Source: JAAOIF01 sp965206195 (GTDB lineage: Bacteria > Pseudomonadota > Gammaproteobacteria > PS1 > Pseudothioglobaceae). Taken from it: a DNA stretch of 64,000 nt. Where the stretch lies: the NCBI GenBank assembly GCA_965206195.1, contig CBDBIZ010000011.1, positions 1,240,001 through 1,304,000 on the forward strand. Reading direction: 5' to 3'. Below, in pieces: positions 25,327 to 35,455 of the stretch; position 1 is the first letter of the stretch, and each line of letters opens with the position of its first letter. The translations under genes were made by a program, and so were the position numbers. The notes under the pieces were generated by a model. That model saw only the letters and a list, made by a program, of their open reading frames with translations, made no database searches and was not told the origin of the DNA.

Positions 25327-27293
25327 GTGATAAAGAAACAACAATAAAAGATTGGGTTCGCGGCGGTCAGATTATCGACCACAACATCCGCATGTTTAAA
25401 CAAATTGCCAAAAAGGTCATGTTTGTTTCTTTATTTTTTGCCTTTGTTTACATTAGTGTTTACACTTTTTTTAATACCACCAGTTTCCAAAGAAAACTTG
25501 CATTTAATTACTATTATTCATATTTTATGAATGGTATTGGTGCAAGCAAAGGCATTAATCACTTTAGTAGAGTTAATGGGTCGGTTTTAAAATTAAAACA
25601 TCCGCAAGTGATTAATTCTCAAACTTTTAAAGTAGGTGCAAAAGGGTTTGAGGCTGTTGTTGTATCATCAGCACTACAATCTATTTTAATTATTCTTTGT
25701 TCATATTTTTTAATTAGTTTCTATATACGCTACTGTGGACGCAAACAGCAAAATGATAAGTTTGTTCGTGGCGGACAAATTGTTACAAATGAGGTGTTTA
25801 TAAACAGCCTTAAAAGCAAACAAATTAATAAAAGTTTGTCCCTAGGCGTAGTGCCGATACTCAAAGATGCTGAAGTTTTGCATATTGAAGTTTCTGGCTC
25901 ACCAGGTACTGGCAAGAGTCAGACTTTAAAACATTTAATAGCGGATATTAAACGACGCGGCGATAGAGCAATTGTTTATTCAGCCAGTGATGAATTTATT
26001 GCTGATTTTTATGATGCTGAAAAAGACATTATTTTAAATCCACTTGACGACAGGAGTCCAGACTGGAGCATTTGGAATGAGACTCAAGAGATTTACCATT
26101 ATGATGATTTGGCCGCTGCTTTGATACCCGAAGTTGAAGGCGGACAAAATGACCCATTTTGGATAAATACTGCACGCTCTTTATTATCCAACACAGCACG
26201 TAAATTGAAAGACAAAGGCAACTATTCAACAAAAATATTACTAGATAAATTATTAAATATTAACCTTAAGGAAATTGCTAATTTGGTTAAAAATACTGAA
26301 TCTGCAACTGTGTTTGCTGATGGGGCAGAAAAAACAGCACTCAGTGTCAGGGCTACATTATTATCCAACATTAAAAGCCTAAAGTTTTTAACCAATCAGT
26401 CTGGCGGATTTAGTATTAGAGAGTGGGTTACTGATGAGAAAAATCACAATGGTGCTTGTGTTTTTATCACCTCAAAAAACGACCAGAAAGAGGTACTCAA
26501 ACCGCTTATTAGTTGTTGGATAGATGTATTTTCTAGCTCAATTTTATCGCTTCCAGAAAATAGGTCTCGTCGGATTTGGCTGATTATTGATGAACTGCCA
26601 AGTTTGCACAAACTTAAATCTTTGCAAGAGCTGCTGGCACAGTCTAGAAAATATGGCTGCTGTGTCGTTTTGGGCTATCAAGGCTATTCTCAAGTTGAAG
26701 AAATTTATGGTCCTAAAGGTGCACTCAGCTTGTCTAACTTAACAGCGACGAAGTTATTTTTTAGAAACAACAGCCAGTTTAACGCCAAACATGCTTCAGA
26801 CGAACTTGGCCGAGAAGAGATTAAGGCAACTAATGAAAATATCAGTGTCAGTGCAGAACAAATTAGAGACAGTGTTAGTATGAGCGAGCAAGAAAAAATT
26901 AGGGAACTTGTGCTACCCACACAAATTATTAATTTAGATGATTTGCATGGGTTTTATAGACTACCTGGCAATATGCCAGTTGTGAGCTTTAAACAGAAAT
27001 TGCATTTAAAAGATAGTATTGCCGATGGTTTTGTGCCTTCGACAAAGGCAAACCATATTTTTATGCTTGAAGACAAATTGCTTGATGGGCAAGAACCGTA
27101 TCAGGCTGATAATTCATTGAATGAATCGACTGGTGGTGAGCCGCCCAGTTGGGTAACAGAAGAGATCGATGATACTAATAAACACCTGCCTCAACCTAAC
27201 TTGGATTTTGGAAGCACAAATACAGATAATAAAAAACACAAAAATCCAAAAGCATTGCTTAAACCTGGTGTTATGCAACGAGGCTTGTCTTAA
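25323..27293 (+). CDS. traD: Type IV coupling protein TraD
   Basis: 656 residues. Two N-terminal membrane helices (about 35-55 and 120-138) precede the ATPase: Walker A is SGSPGTGKSQT (about 190), and Walker B is IWLIIDELPSL (about 418). It links the relaxosome to the channel. The Asn/Gln-rich tail is short compared with F TraD. The next gene, traI, follows with no gap. Confidence 0.92.
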   Translation: MSDKETTIKDWVRGGQIIDHNIRMFKQIAKKVMFVSLFFAFVYISVYTFFNTTSFQRKLAFNYYYSYFMNGIGASKGINHFSRVNGSVLKLKHPQVINSQTFKVGAKGFEAVVVSSALQSILIILCSYFLISFYIRYCGRKQQNDKFVRGGQIVTNEVFINSLKSKQINKSLSLGVVPILKDAEVLHIEVSGSPGTGKSQTLKHLIADIKRRGDRAIVYSASDEFIADFYDAEKDIILNPLDDRSPDWSIWNETQEIYHYDDLAAALIPEVEGGQNDPFWINTARSLLSNTARKLKDKGNYSTKILLDKLLNINLKEIANLVKNTESATVFADGAEKTALSVRATLLSNIKSLKFLTNQSGGFSIREWVTDEKNHNGACVFITSKNDQKEVLKPLISCWIDVFSSSILSLPENRSRRIWLIIDELPSLHKLKSLQELLAQSRKYGCCVVLGYQGYSQVEEIYGPKGALSLSNLTATKLFFRNNSQFNAKHASDELGREEIKATNENISVSAEQIRDSVSMSEQEKIRELVLPTQIINLDDLHGFYRLPGNMPVVSFKQKLHLKDSIADGFVPSTKANHIFMLEDKLLDGQEPYQADNSLNESTGGEPPSWVTEEIDDTNKHLPQPNLDFGSTNTDNKKHKNPKALLKPGVMQRGLS

Positions 27294-30200
27294 ATGCTGA
27301 CGATTTCAAAAATATCAAGTGATGGCTCTGGTTATTATGGCAAAGATAACTATTACACTAAAGGCGAAGAGGATTCAGGGCAGTGGTTTGGCAGAGGTGC
27401 ACAACGCCTTGGTCTGGTAGGTGCAGTGGATAATGATAAATTTGATGCCATGATTAAGGGTAACTTTGGTGATGTGAAATTAGGCAAAATACAAGATGGC
27501 AAAATCAATCATCACCCTGGCTGGGATCATACTTTTAGTGCACCAAAATCGGTATCGATGCTGGCGTTGGTGGCAGGTGACGAAAGATTGGTTGAGGCAC
27601 ATGATAAAGCTGTTAATTACGTACTGCATTATATTGAGGATAATTTAGCTGAGTCTAGGTTTCGCCGCGGTGAAGAAATTGAAAGTCTAAAAACAGGTAA
27701 TATTATTGTCGCTAAATACAGGCATGATATATCACGAGCCAAAGATCCACAACTGCACACGCATGCCGCAATTCTAAATGCAACAATAGGCGGTAACGGG
27801 ATACTTAGGAGTTTAGACTCACCTGTGTTTTATGAACACAAAATGCTGGGTGGGGCAATGTATCAATCCATACTTGCAAACCTTGTTCAAGAAATTGGCT
27901 ACAAGACTGAAATTCAAGACAACGGTACTTTTCATATCAAAGGCGTTGATAAAGACCTAATGGATCAAGCATCAAAGCGTCGTGCTGATATTGTACAGAT
28001 GCAAAAAGAACAGGGCACTACTGGCGCGGTTTCTGCACAACATGCTGCATTAGCAACCCGACCTGCTAAAGAAGAGTTGTCTTATCTTGAAAAACGAGAA
28101 CTTTGGAAAAACGACTTTGGCGATAAAGCCATTGAAGCAATGATAAAACATTCACAACAAGCGTTTAAGCAATTGCCAGTTGCTCAAGAGCAGATTAAAG
28201 AGCAAGAGTTAGCAGCAACTCAAGCTGTTGATAGTGCCGTTATACACTTATCTGAAAATGAAGCGGTATTTAAAACCATTGATATTGCCAGAGAAGCCAT
28301 TGTTACTTCACTAGGTAAGACGCTTCCACATCAAATCAAAGGTGCGATTGATAGAAAAATCGAGCGTGCTGAATTGCTACATGCCAAAACATCAGAAATT
28401 AAAATTTTAAATAATCAACCAAAATCTATCCAAAAACGTGCTTATACAACGCCTGAGCTGATACAGCAAGAGAAGTTAACGCTTAAAATTATGCGTGAAG
28501 GAAGGCAACAGGTTGATCCAATCATAACGAAAGACTTATCACTTAATCGAGGCGATATATTTACTAAAGGGCAAGCAAAAGCTGCGACAGCCATTTTGAC
28601 TACTCAAGATAGATTTATTAATATTCAAGGGCTTGCTGGCACAGGTAAAACATTCATGCTTGAAGAAATCAAAGAGCAAGCCGACAAACAAAATATTAAG
28701 GTAGTTGGTATGGCGCCATACGCTGCAGCCGCTAATCTTTTAGAAAAGGAAACAGCCATTAACTCAAAAACCGTACAAAAACACCTAATGGAAGGCTTGC
28801 AAAAACTTAACAAATCTAAACAGCAGAGTGAGATACAAGCTCCAAAACAAAGAGAATTATGGGTAATTGATGAAGCAAGCGTTATTTCGACGAAACAAGC
28901 ACTTGCGATTACAAAACTTGCAACTAAAGAAAACGCTCAAATTGTTAATTTAGGCGACAGCAAGCAACTTGCAGGCGTTGAGGCGGGTAAACCATTTGCT
29001 ATCAGTCAGCAAAAGAAATATGGGCTTACAACCATTCAGATGGATGAAATCATCAGGCAAAAAAACATTGAACTTAAACAGGCGGTTTATAGTGCTACTA
29101 AGGGCGATGTTGAAGCTTCATTTACAAAAATCAATAAAAGCATCATTCAAGTGCAAACCAAAGGTGGCAATGATAAGCCCGTTTTAAGACGAAAAATGAT
29201 AGCACAAGCTTATCTTGCTATGAGCCAAGAACAACGAGATAATACATTGGTTATCAGCCCTGCGAATGAAGACAGATTAAATGTCAATAACCAGATTAGA
29301 GAGGGGTTAAAACAAGATGGAAGCCTAGATAAAAAATCGATAAAAACGACTAACTTGGTTAATAAAAACTTGACCAATGAGGCAAAAACCAAATCATATA
29401 ACTACGATGAAAACCTGATTGTGCGTTTCAATCGAGGTAATAAAAAATTAGGCATTGAGAAAAATGCTTACTTTAAGGTGAAGTCTATCGATCATGATAA
29501 AAATCAAATGGTTTTAATTGACAAGGACAAAAAAGAAATTCTTTGGAATCCTAAAAAAAATGCCAGTAAAAGTGTTGAAGTTTATTTTCAGAATAAACGT
29601 GAGTTAAATGTAGGTGAGGTTTTGTTTTGGCGTCGAGCAGGCAATAACAGCGACCAAAGCAAACGCCGTACCAATGAAAAAATCAAAATCTTGGGTGTCG
29701 ATAAACTGACCAAAAATATTAAGTATGTTGATCTTGCCACCGGAGAGCAAAAATCAATGAATATTAAAAATTTTGACAATAAACATTGGGAATATGCTTA
29801 TTGTCTGACTGCCCATCAAGCACAAGGGCAAACCAGCGATATAGTGATCATCAACCTTGAATCTTGGCGGGGTGAATTATCGAATCAACAAGCCTTTTAT
29901 GTTGAGATTTCAAGAGCAAAAGAAGAGGCCATTATTTTTACCGATGATAAAGACAAGATACAACGACAATTAACCACCAAGACAGGCGAAAAAGAATCTG
30001 CATTTGAGCAGGTATCTGATGACCGCTCATTTAGAATTGATGATATTTTAGCCAAGCAACAAGGGTTAAAAACCAGCGAAGAAATCGCTCAAGAAAAAGA
30101 CCAAGCACTTAGAGAAAAAACACAAGCCTATCTTAAATCTTTAGACACCTTACAAAAACAACAGCTTGAGGCTGAATATCGAAAAACGCAATCATCTACT

Positions 30201-30392
30201 ATTCTGCGAATGTATGACAAAACCAGTAGTGAAAAAATACAACAAAATTATCAAGATCAAATTGCTTTTTATACCAAGCGGCATAAAGTTCAAGATACGG
30301 ATAAAGATCAGCCCAAAGCATTACAAAACCAACAGCAAGAACATCAAGAATTACAAAAAAACCAGCAAAAACAAACAGAGGTAGCACGATGA
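27294..30392 (+). CDS. traI: Conjugative relaxase-helicase TraI (MOBF)
   Basis: 1032 residues. The N-terminal TrwC-like relaxase has MLTISKISSDGSGYY with catalytic tyrosines YY and the three-His motif in DPQLHTHAAILNA (about 155). The C-terminal half is a RecD-like helicase: Walker A GLAGTGKTFM (about 446), Walker B WVIDEASVIS (about 523), and AHQAQGQTSD (about 840). It nicks oriT and unwinds the transferred strand. It is shorter than F TraI (1756) and close to TrwC (966). A Gln-rich coiled tail closes the protein; the stop overlaps traH. Confidence 0.95.
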   Translation: MLTISKISSDGSGYYGKDNYYTKGEEDSGQWFGRGAQRLGLVGAVDNDKFDAMIKGNFGDVKLGKIQDGKINHHPGWDHTFSAPKSVSMLALVAGDERLVEAHDKAVNYVLHYIEDNLAESRFRRGEEIESLKTGNIIVAKYRHDISRAKDPQLHTHAAILNATIGGNGILRSLDSPVFYEHKMLGGAMYQSILANLVQEIGYKTEIQDNGTFHIKGVDKDLMDQASKRRADIVQMQKEQGTTGAVSAQHAALATRPAKEELSYLEKRELWKNDFGDKAIEAMIKHSQQAFKQLPVAQEQIKEQELAATQAVDSAVIHLSENEAVFKTIDIAREAIVTSLGKTLPHQIKGAIDRKIERAELLHAKTSEIKILNNQPKSIQKRAYTTPELIQQEKLTLKIMREGRQQVDPIITKDLSLNRGDIFTKGQAKAATAILTTQDRFINIQGLAGTGKTFMLEEIKEQADKQNIKVVGMAPYAAAANLLEKETAINSKTVQKHLMEGLQKLNKSKQQSEIQAPKQRELWVIDEASVISTKQALAITKLATKENAQIVNLGDSKQLAGVEAGKPFAISQQKKYGLTTIQMDEIIRQKNIELKQAVYSATKGDVEASFTKINKSIIQVQTKGGNDKPVLRRKMIAQAYLAMSQEQRDNTLVISPANEDRLNVNNQIREGLKQDGSLDKKSIKTTNLVNKNLTNEAKTKSYNYDENLIVRFNRGNKKLGIEKNAYFKVKSIDHDKNQMVLIDKDKKEILWNPKKNASKSVEVYFQNKRELNVGEVLFWRRAGNNSDQSKRRTNEKIKILGVDKLTKNIKYVDLATGEQKSMNIKNFDNKHWEYAYCLTAHQAQGQTSDIVIINLESWRGELSNQQAFYVEISRAKEEAIIFTDDKDKIQRQLTTKTGEKESAFEQVSDDRSFRIDDILAKQQGLKTSEEIAQEKDQALREKTQAYLKSLDTLQKQQLEAEYRKTQSSTILRMYDKTSSEKIQQNYQDQIAFYTKRHKVQDTDKDQPKALQNQQQEHQELQKNQQKQTEVAR

Positions 30393-31846
30393 AAACGCCA
30401 AATAGCATTAAAAATCAGCCAACACTTAGTATGTCTCGCATCATAAAGTCCGCAAATAGCGTAAATACTAAAGCCTTTTTAAGCGGGCATCGTTTCAATT
30501 TGCTGTTTTTAGCGATATTTGTAATGATGGCATTGCTGGTTGTTAGTACAAAAGTTGAAGCCGGTTGGATGGACGATTGGGTAGATCAATCGACCCATTC
30601 AGGGCCTAATTATTTTGACGGACAAAAGCGTGGATATTTTAATGCAGGCTCTTATTCTGCGCGTTTTCGTAACAAAAAAGATTATCTTTTCAGCTTACAA
30701 AAGCCACGACTCAAAAGTGGTTGTGGTGGTATTGATCTATTTTTAGGTGGTTTTAGTTTTTTAGATCCAGAGTATTTAATGCAGAAATTGCAACGTGCCA
30801 TACAAGCGGCGCCTACCGTTGCTTTTGACCTTGCACTTAAATCACTAGCACCCGAGATTTCTGACACGGTTAAAGCGTTTGAGAAAATCATCAATGAGTT
30901 AAATGGCCTGCAAATTAGTGAGTGCGCAGTTTCCAAGGAAATTGCCTCAACGTTACTAGGTCAATATGAAGTACAAAGTAACGGAATTGGTGATTTAATG
31001 AGTGAAATTGATACAATCCTATCAGCAGCACTGAGCTCTGCCAAGAACTATACTCATTCTAAAGATCAGCAAACATCTAATAATAATCAGCCAACACAGG
31101 AGCAGAAAGATGCCATTGCAGGCTGCTCAACTGAGTTTAAAGCGATATTCACCACAAACGGTTCAATTTTAGAACATGTTGCTGAGAATAGAGGTCTGCA
31201 GCAATATGCACCTTATATGCGGGCTTATTTGGGCGATGTTGTGATTGGTTATAGCAATAAACAATATTCCAGCAGACCCATCTCTTTTTGTTCAGACCAA
31301 GACGTAACAAAAGTTGACGATATTGTAACTGGCAATGCTAAGGTGAAATTTTTGGCTGGAGATTGTACCCCAGCTGGCGATAGATCATTACTTGTTATTG
31401 TTGATGATATGCTCAGAAGCATTGGTAATAAAATTCAAAGTAGAGCGCAATTATCAGCAAATGAGGAAAGGTTTTTAAACTCGATTCCCTTTAATGTTTT
31501 CTCTACCTTGCATTATGCTGTTAAAACAAACAATGTCAACGGTATGGTTAATAGCCTTAAAGATATTATTGCGCGCATGATGGCGTATGCGATGGTCGAT
31601 GATTTGGTTAATATAATCAACGAACTAGTGCGCGTTGCACATTCTCAATCTAAGCAGGCAAACACTGGTGTCAATAACTTGCCTTGTGAGGTAGGTGTTG
31701 TTGCGCCCCTTTTAGATAAAGTTAGAGACCTCAATATAAGAGCTACAGAGTTGCAAGTTGCCATTAAATTGGCTCGTGCAGAACTTGCAAAAGAAGTGAA
31801 TAACAATATTAAATTAAATCAAAACTTAGAACAAAAGACCCAATAA
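30389..31846 (+). CDS. traH: T4SS protein TraH
   Basis: 485 residues with a late signal segment (FLAIFVMMALLVVSTKVEA, about 42-60). Family landmarks are GGYFxAGS-like RGYFNAGSYSARF, PRLKSGCGGIDLFLGGFSFL and LQKLQRAIQAAP. TraH is a periplasmic/outer-membrane pilus-assembly protein. In most F-type systems traH follows traF directly; here traD and traI have been placed between them. Confidence 0.9.
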   Translation: MKTPNSIKNQPTLSMSRIIKSANSVNTKAFLSGHRFNLLFLAIFVMMALLVVSTKVEAGWMDDWVDQSTHSGPNYFDGQKRGYFNAGSYSARFRNKKDYLFSLQKPRLKSGCGGIDLFLGGFSFLDPEYLMQKLQRAIQAAPTVAFDLALKSLAPEISDTVKAFEKIINELNGLQISECAVSKEIASTLLGQYEVQSNGIGDLMSEIDTILSAALSSAKNYTHSKDQQTSNNNQPTQEQKDAIAGCSTEFKAIFTTNGSILEHVAENRGLQQYAPYMRAYLGDVVIGYSNKQYSSRPISFCSDQDVTKVDDIVTGNAKVKFLAGDCTPAGDRSLLVIVDDMLRSIGNKIQSRAQLSANEERFLNSIPFNVFSTLHYAVKTNNVNGMVNSLKDIIARMMAYAMVDDLVNIINELVRVAHSQSKQANTGVNNLPCEVGVVAPLLDKVRDLNIRATELQVAIKLARAELAKEVNNNIKLNQNLEQKTQ

Positions 31847-31865
31847 TCTTAACAGAGGTATTATT

Positions 31866-34568
31866 ATGAAAAAATTACTTAGTATTTTTTTAATTGCTTT
31901 GGTTTCGCCAGAAGTTTTAGCGATTGACATGGATTATTATTCACCGAACGGGTTGCCAACAGTTGCGGAGGCATTCACACGTTTGGCATTAATTTTTAGT
32001 GATAGTGCGCTGCAGGGTGCCTTTTTTGTTGTTGCAGTTTTATCGTTACTGTTGTCTGGCATTAATGGTTTTGCCATTAAGCCATTAACAGAAGGTATTG
32101 GCAAGGCAAATCCTATTAGTTTATTTGCACCTTTGTTGATAGGAACAGTTATTTATTTTGCCGCCTTTGCGACAACTGGTACCATGTACATTTATGACCC
32201 AGTAAAAAATCAAACCCAAAGCGTTGGTGGCGTTCCTAATTCAATCATTGTTCTTGCTGGGCTGTCTAATATTTTAGAACGCAACATGGTTGATATTACC
32301 GATACTGCTAGTGTTTATCCTTATTCAGAAAACGCAGGTGGCATTAATTTTAAGTTATTTTTAGATGCACGTAACAAAGCTAAAAATAGCAGAAAATACT
32401 ACATTAAAGAAAATATTGAAAATTTTAGTGAGATGTGCGGCTCTTTAGTCATGACATTGTCTGGCACCACCAACAAACAACAATTATTAAAAAACGTGGC
32501 TTCGCCTTATGCGGTATTGTCTGAATGGACACATCCCAGTGTTTGGGTAAATATGTATAGCAGTAGCGGTGCGATTAACAACATGACTTGTACTCAAGCA
32601 TGGAACAGTGTTTTAAAAGACCAGCTTGCTTTGACTAATTTTGACACAGAGGTTGATGAAGTGTGTACTGAAAATGGTTTTAATATTACTCAAGTAGCGC
32701 AAAGGCAAGCTTGTTATAACAAAATTGCTCAAGCGAATTTCATCCATGGCGTGTTTTCTGGCTCTGCACAGAATTATATTCGCGAGGCTTTTATTTCCTA
32801 TGTTTTGCAAGAAAAACTCAATCAAGCAACACCAGAACAGGCACAACGTGCCTTATTAGGTCGTCAAATCACCCTACAAGGCTTAGGCGCACTGAATGCC
32901 GCAGAAGACACACAGTCTAATTTACGTGCAGTCATGACCGCTGTTATTTTAGGATTAATGCCATTTTTGAGTTTATTCTTAGTCACCCCGCTTTGGTCAA
33001 AAGCTTTGAAATTTATGGCAGGGGCAATGCTTTGGCTAACCACCTGGGGCATTATGATGGCAGTTGCCCATGCGGGTGTTATGGACAGTGCACTGGCAGT
33101 GGTAAGTGAGCTGGAATCTGGCAGGATGGGGCTAGATACCTTTATCCTTGCTGAAACAGACATGGTTAAAGCGTTAATGCTATTTGGCAAGATGCAATCT
33201 AATGCCTTGGTGATGGCAACAGCCGTTGCTATCGCCGTGTATGGTTTTGGTTCTTATGCACTGACAGGGCTTGCTCAAGGCATGAGCCAAAATATGCAGC
33301 ACGTTGGCGAGCAAGCAGCACAGCAATCAATGACTTCTGAAGGTAGGACAGGTGTTAGAAAAGGGCTTGCTGCTGGTCTAGCAGATGCCAGCACGGTCAA
33401 TCCAAACGGTATGCCTAGTGGCAGTAATTATGCTACACAAGAGACAGCTGCCATGGCTGATGCGCAGGCTAGGGTTGGCACTGGTTTTGCCTATCAACAA
33501 ACCGCAACCGCAGAAGGTGCAAGCGTTGCAAGCCTTGCTCAGTCTCAATCGCAAACCACCACCACACAAACCATTGCAAATGCTCAGGCAACAGAAGTTT
33601 TGCAAAACAATCTATCAACCGATGGCACCCTTAAAGACGGTGCTGATCAATTAGCAGTTAATGACGCTGCCAAACGTTTTGGTGGTGTTGAAAATCTCAG
33701 GAATATGGCAAGATTAGGTTCAGTAAGCCCCTATGAAACACCTAATATTCTTAGCACCGCTGAAGACATGGCAAATAATAATGGAAAAATAACCATGACT
33801 GGCTCAGAGATATTTGCTAATTCTGAGCTAACCGACACCCTAAACCCACAGCAATTAGATGATATTCAAGCTAATTGGAATACGCCACTGGCAGTTGGTG
33901 CAACCTTTAACCCTGATAACTCGGTTAAAAATCTTGATATTGGCAAACAGGTAAATACCAGCTTTACTCAAGATGCCAGACAAAGCGAGTCCAGTAGCAA
34001 TATTGCTACTAATACCACTGACACTGGCACTAGAATTAACACAGCCAATGACTTTAAGACAGGTGATTATGTTAGTCATGGTGCAGGTGGTAACGCAAAT
34101 AGCATACTTAAAGGTATGGAGGCGTACCCAAGACAAGGCACGCCACAGCAGCAAGCAGATTGGGGTGTTAATAGAGCAATACTTATTGATACCTTTAATA
34201 GAGCAATTGCCAATCCAACAGGCACAGAGGCAACTTACTTGGCGAATATCTTGTCAGGTGATTTAAATCATATTGCCTCAGGCAGTAAAAACAACAGTGA
34301 TATTGTGAGTGTTGCGAGTAATCAAAGTGCTGATCTAGGATTTAAAATACCGTTGACGGATATTGGTGCGAGTGGTGGAGTTAGTTCTAGTCAATCACAA
34401 GAGTGGAATAATCAAACTGTTTCACAAGTTAATAATGCCATGGTAAGGGGCATGCTTGAGAATTCAAATGGCGATATGAATAAATTTAACCAAGATTATA
34501 TGAGTTATAAGAATGCTTTGACTGAGATGGGGAAAGAAGCTAAAGACGAAAGTGATTTAAGACAGTAA
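31866..34568 (+). CDS. traG: T4SS protein TraG (mating-pair stabilisation, exclusion target)
   Basis: 900 residues. The N-terminal half has several membrane helices (about 40-60, 75-100, 355-375, 385-410, 440-470), and the long C-terminal half is periplasmic or cytoplasmic and Ala/Gln/Thr-rich. In F and SXT the TraG C-terminal region is recognised by the recipient's exclusion protein (TraS or Eex). Residues from about 805 are duplicated twice downstream as orphan genes with a different 25-30-residue patch. The gene ends tail to tail, 6 bases from the first of four small membrane-protein genes. Confidence 0.9.
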   Translation: MKKLLSIFLIALVSPEVLAIDMDYYSPNGLPTVAEAFTRLALIFSDSALQGAFFVVAVLSLLLSGINGFAIKPLTEGIGKANPISLFAPLLIGTVIYFAAFATTGTMYIYDPVKNQTQSVGGVPNSIIVLAGLSNILERNMVDITDTASVYPYSENAGGINFKLFLDARNKAKNSRKYYIKENIENFSEMCGSLVMTLSGTTNKQQLLKNVASPYAVLSEWTHPSVWVNMYSSSGAINNMTCTQAWNSVLKDQLALTNFDTEVDEVCTENGFNITQVAQRQACYNKIAQANFIHGVFSGSAQNYIREAFISYVLQEKLNQATPEQAQRALLGRQITLQGLGALNAAEDTQSNLRAVMTAVILGLMPFLSLFLVTPLWSKALKFMAGAMLWLTTWGIMMAVAHAGVMDSALAVVSELESGRMGLDTFILAETDMVKALMLFGKMQSNALVMATAVAIAVYGFGSYALTGLAQGMSQNMQHVGEQAAQQSMTSEGRTGVRKGLAAGLADASTVNPNGMPSGSNYATQETAAMADAQARVGTGFAYQQTATAEGASVASLAQSQSQTTTTQTIANAQATEVLQNNLSTDGTLKDGADQLAVNDAAKRFGGVENLRNMARLGSVSPYETPNILSTAEDMANNNGKITMTGSEIFANSELTDTLNPQQLDDIQANWNTPLAVGATFNPDNSVKNLDIGKQVNTSFTQDARQSESSSNIATNTTDTGTRINTANDFKTGDYVSHGAGGNANSILKGMEAYPRQGTPQQQADWGVNRAILIDTFNRAIANPTGTEATYLANILSGDLNHIASGSKNNSDIVSVASNQSADLGFKIPLTDIGASGGVSSSQSQEWNNQTVSQVNNAMVRGMLENSNGDMNKFNQDYMSYKNALTEMGKEAKDESDLRQ

Positions 34569-34574
34569 ATAAGA

Positions 34575-34994
34575 TTAGTGAATTCTAGGAATAGAAGAAT
34601 TAAGATGATGAGCATTTCCTGGAATATGAGCAAACAAAACATCGGTTTGCTCGTTATGCAAAGGAGCTTTTATTCCATTGTTATTGGAAAAATTATGTCT
34701 TTTAACCAGGTTAGGGTTATCTCTAGCTTGCATTTTAAAACCATTAACAGCCATCATTACGAAACCAAGGAATGCAATCATGCCACCAAAAGCAATAAGT
34801 CCACCATACACACCGACAGTATGCTCAGGGATTGTGCCTAAAGCAGATAATCCATTAGACAGTCCAGCTGCAATCGCAATACCACTCACCAAAAGCACTC
34901 TACCAGTTTTTAAACCTCGAGCAGCTTTCTTGTACGCAGCCGTCGGCTCAATCGCTTGAACTTGAGGATAAGTCATTGTGTTATTTGTATTCAT
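34575..34994 (-). CDS. Small membrane protein, exclusion-like paralogue 1
   Basis: 139 residues from MNTNNTMTYPQVQ. Two hydrophobic helices (about 31-52 and 65-84) follow a conserved N-terminus; the tail is polar (DNPNLVKRHNFSN...). The promoter has an extended -10 TGCTATAAT only 6 bases before the ATG and no Shine-Dalgarno, so the mRNA is probably leaderless. The convergent position against the TraG C-terminus, small size and inner-membrane topology fit an entry-exclusion protein (TraS/Eex role), but no sequence family is recognised. An in-frame TTG at 35027 would fall upstream of the -10 box. Confidence 0.6.
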   Translation of the reverse strand: MNTNNTMTYPQVQAIEPTAAYKKAARGLKTGRVLLVSGIAIAAGLSNGLSALGTIPEHTVGVYGGLIAFGGMIAFLGFVMMAVNGFKMQARDNPNLVKRHNFSNNNGIKAPLHNEQTDVLFAHIPGNAHHLNSSIPRIH

Positions 34995-35048
34995 GGTTTG
35001 ATTATAGCATAACTTATAAGCAGACAATAGATAATATTAGTATTATTT

Positions 35049-35122
35049 TATGAATATATTTACAAATTTACCATTTTCTTTTAAGAAGTTCCATATTTCT
35101 GACGGGGATTCTACTTGGCTAT
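35049..35122. repeat. 74-bp repeat S, copy 1 (array junction)
   Basis: Nearly identical to 37157-37230 and 38011-38084. In the last copy it belongs to the 3' end of the gene at 38005-38214. Here it is cut after CTTGGCTAT and fused to TCAGGCAGT of traG. Confidence 0.85.
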
Positions 35123-35149
35123 TCAGGCAGTAAAAACAACAGCGATATT

Positions 35150-35455
35150 ATGAGTGTGGCTGCTAATGAGAGTGCTAGGGCTGGTTGGGATGCGAGTAAG
35201 GCACTAGGTGGTTTGGTTACTGGCATTACTGGCATTACTGCTAGTGTTGGCGGTAGCACAGATGCGACTCAAAAACAAGACTGGAGCAATGAAACACATT
35301 CACAGGTTAACAATGCTATGGTGCGTGGTATGCTTGAGAATTCAAATGGTGATATGGATAAATTTAGCCAAGATTATATGAATTATAAAAATGCCTTACT
35401 TGATATGGGTAAAGAAGCGAAAGATGAAAGTGATTTGGACAATAAGAAAAATTAA
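35150..35455 (+). CDS. Orphan TraG C-terminal module, copy 1
   Basis: 101 residues from the ATG at 35150; homology to traG begins a little earlier, at 35123. The last 60 residues (QVNNAMVRGMLENSNGDM, then MGKEAKDESDL) are almost the same as the TraG end, while residues 8-45 differ (ARAGWDASKALGGLVTGITG versus TraG LGFKIPLTDIGASGG). No Shine-Dalgarno is visible. It may be a silent donor for recombination into traG or a separately made tip. It overlaps the convergent exclusion-like gene by 4 bases. Confidence 0.65.
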   Translation: MSVAANESARAGWDASKALGGLVTGITGITASVGGSTDATQKQDWSNETHSQVNNAMVRGMLENSNGDMDKFSQDYMNYKNALLDMGKEAKDESDLDNKKN

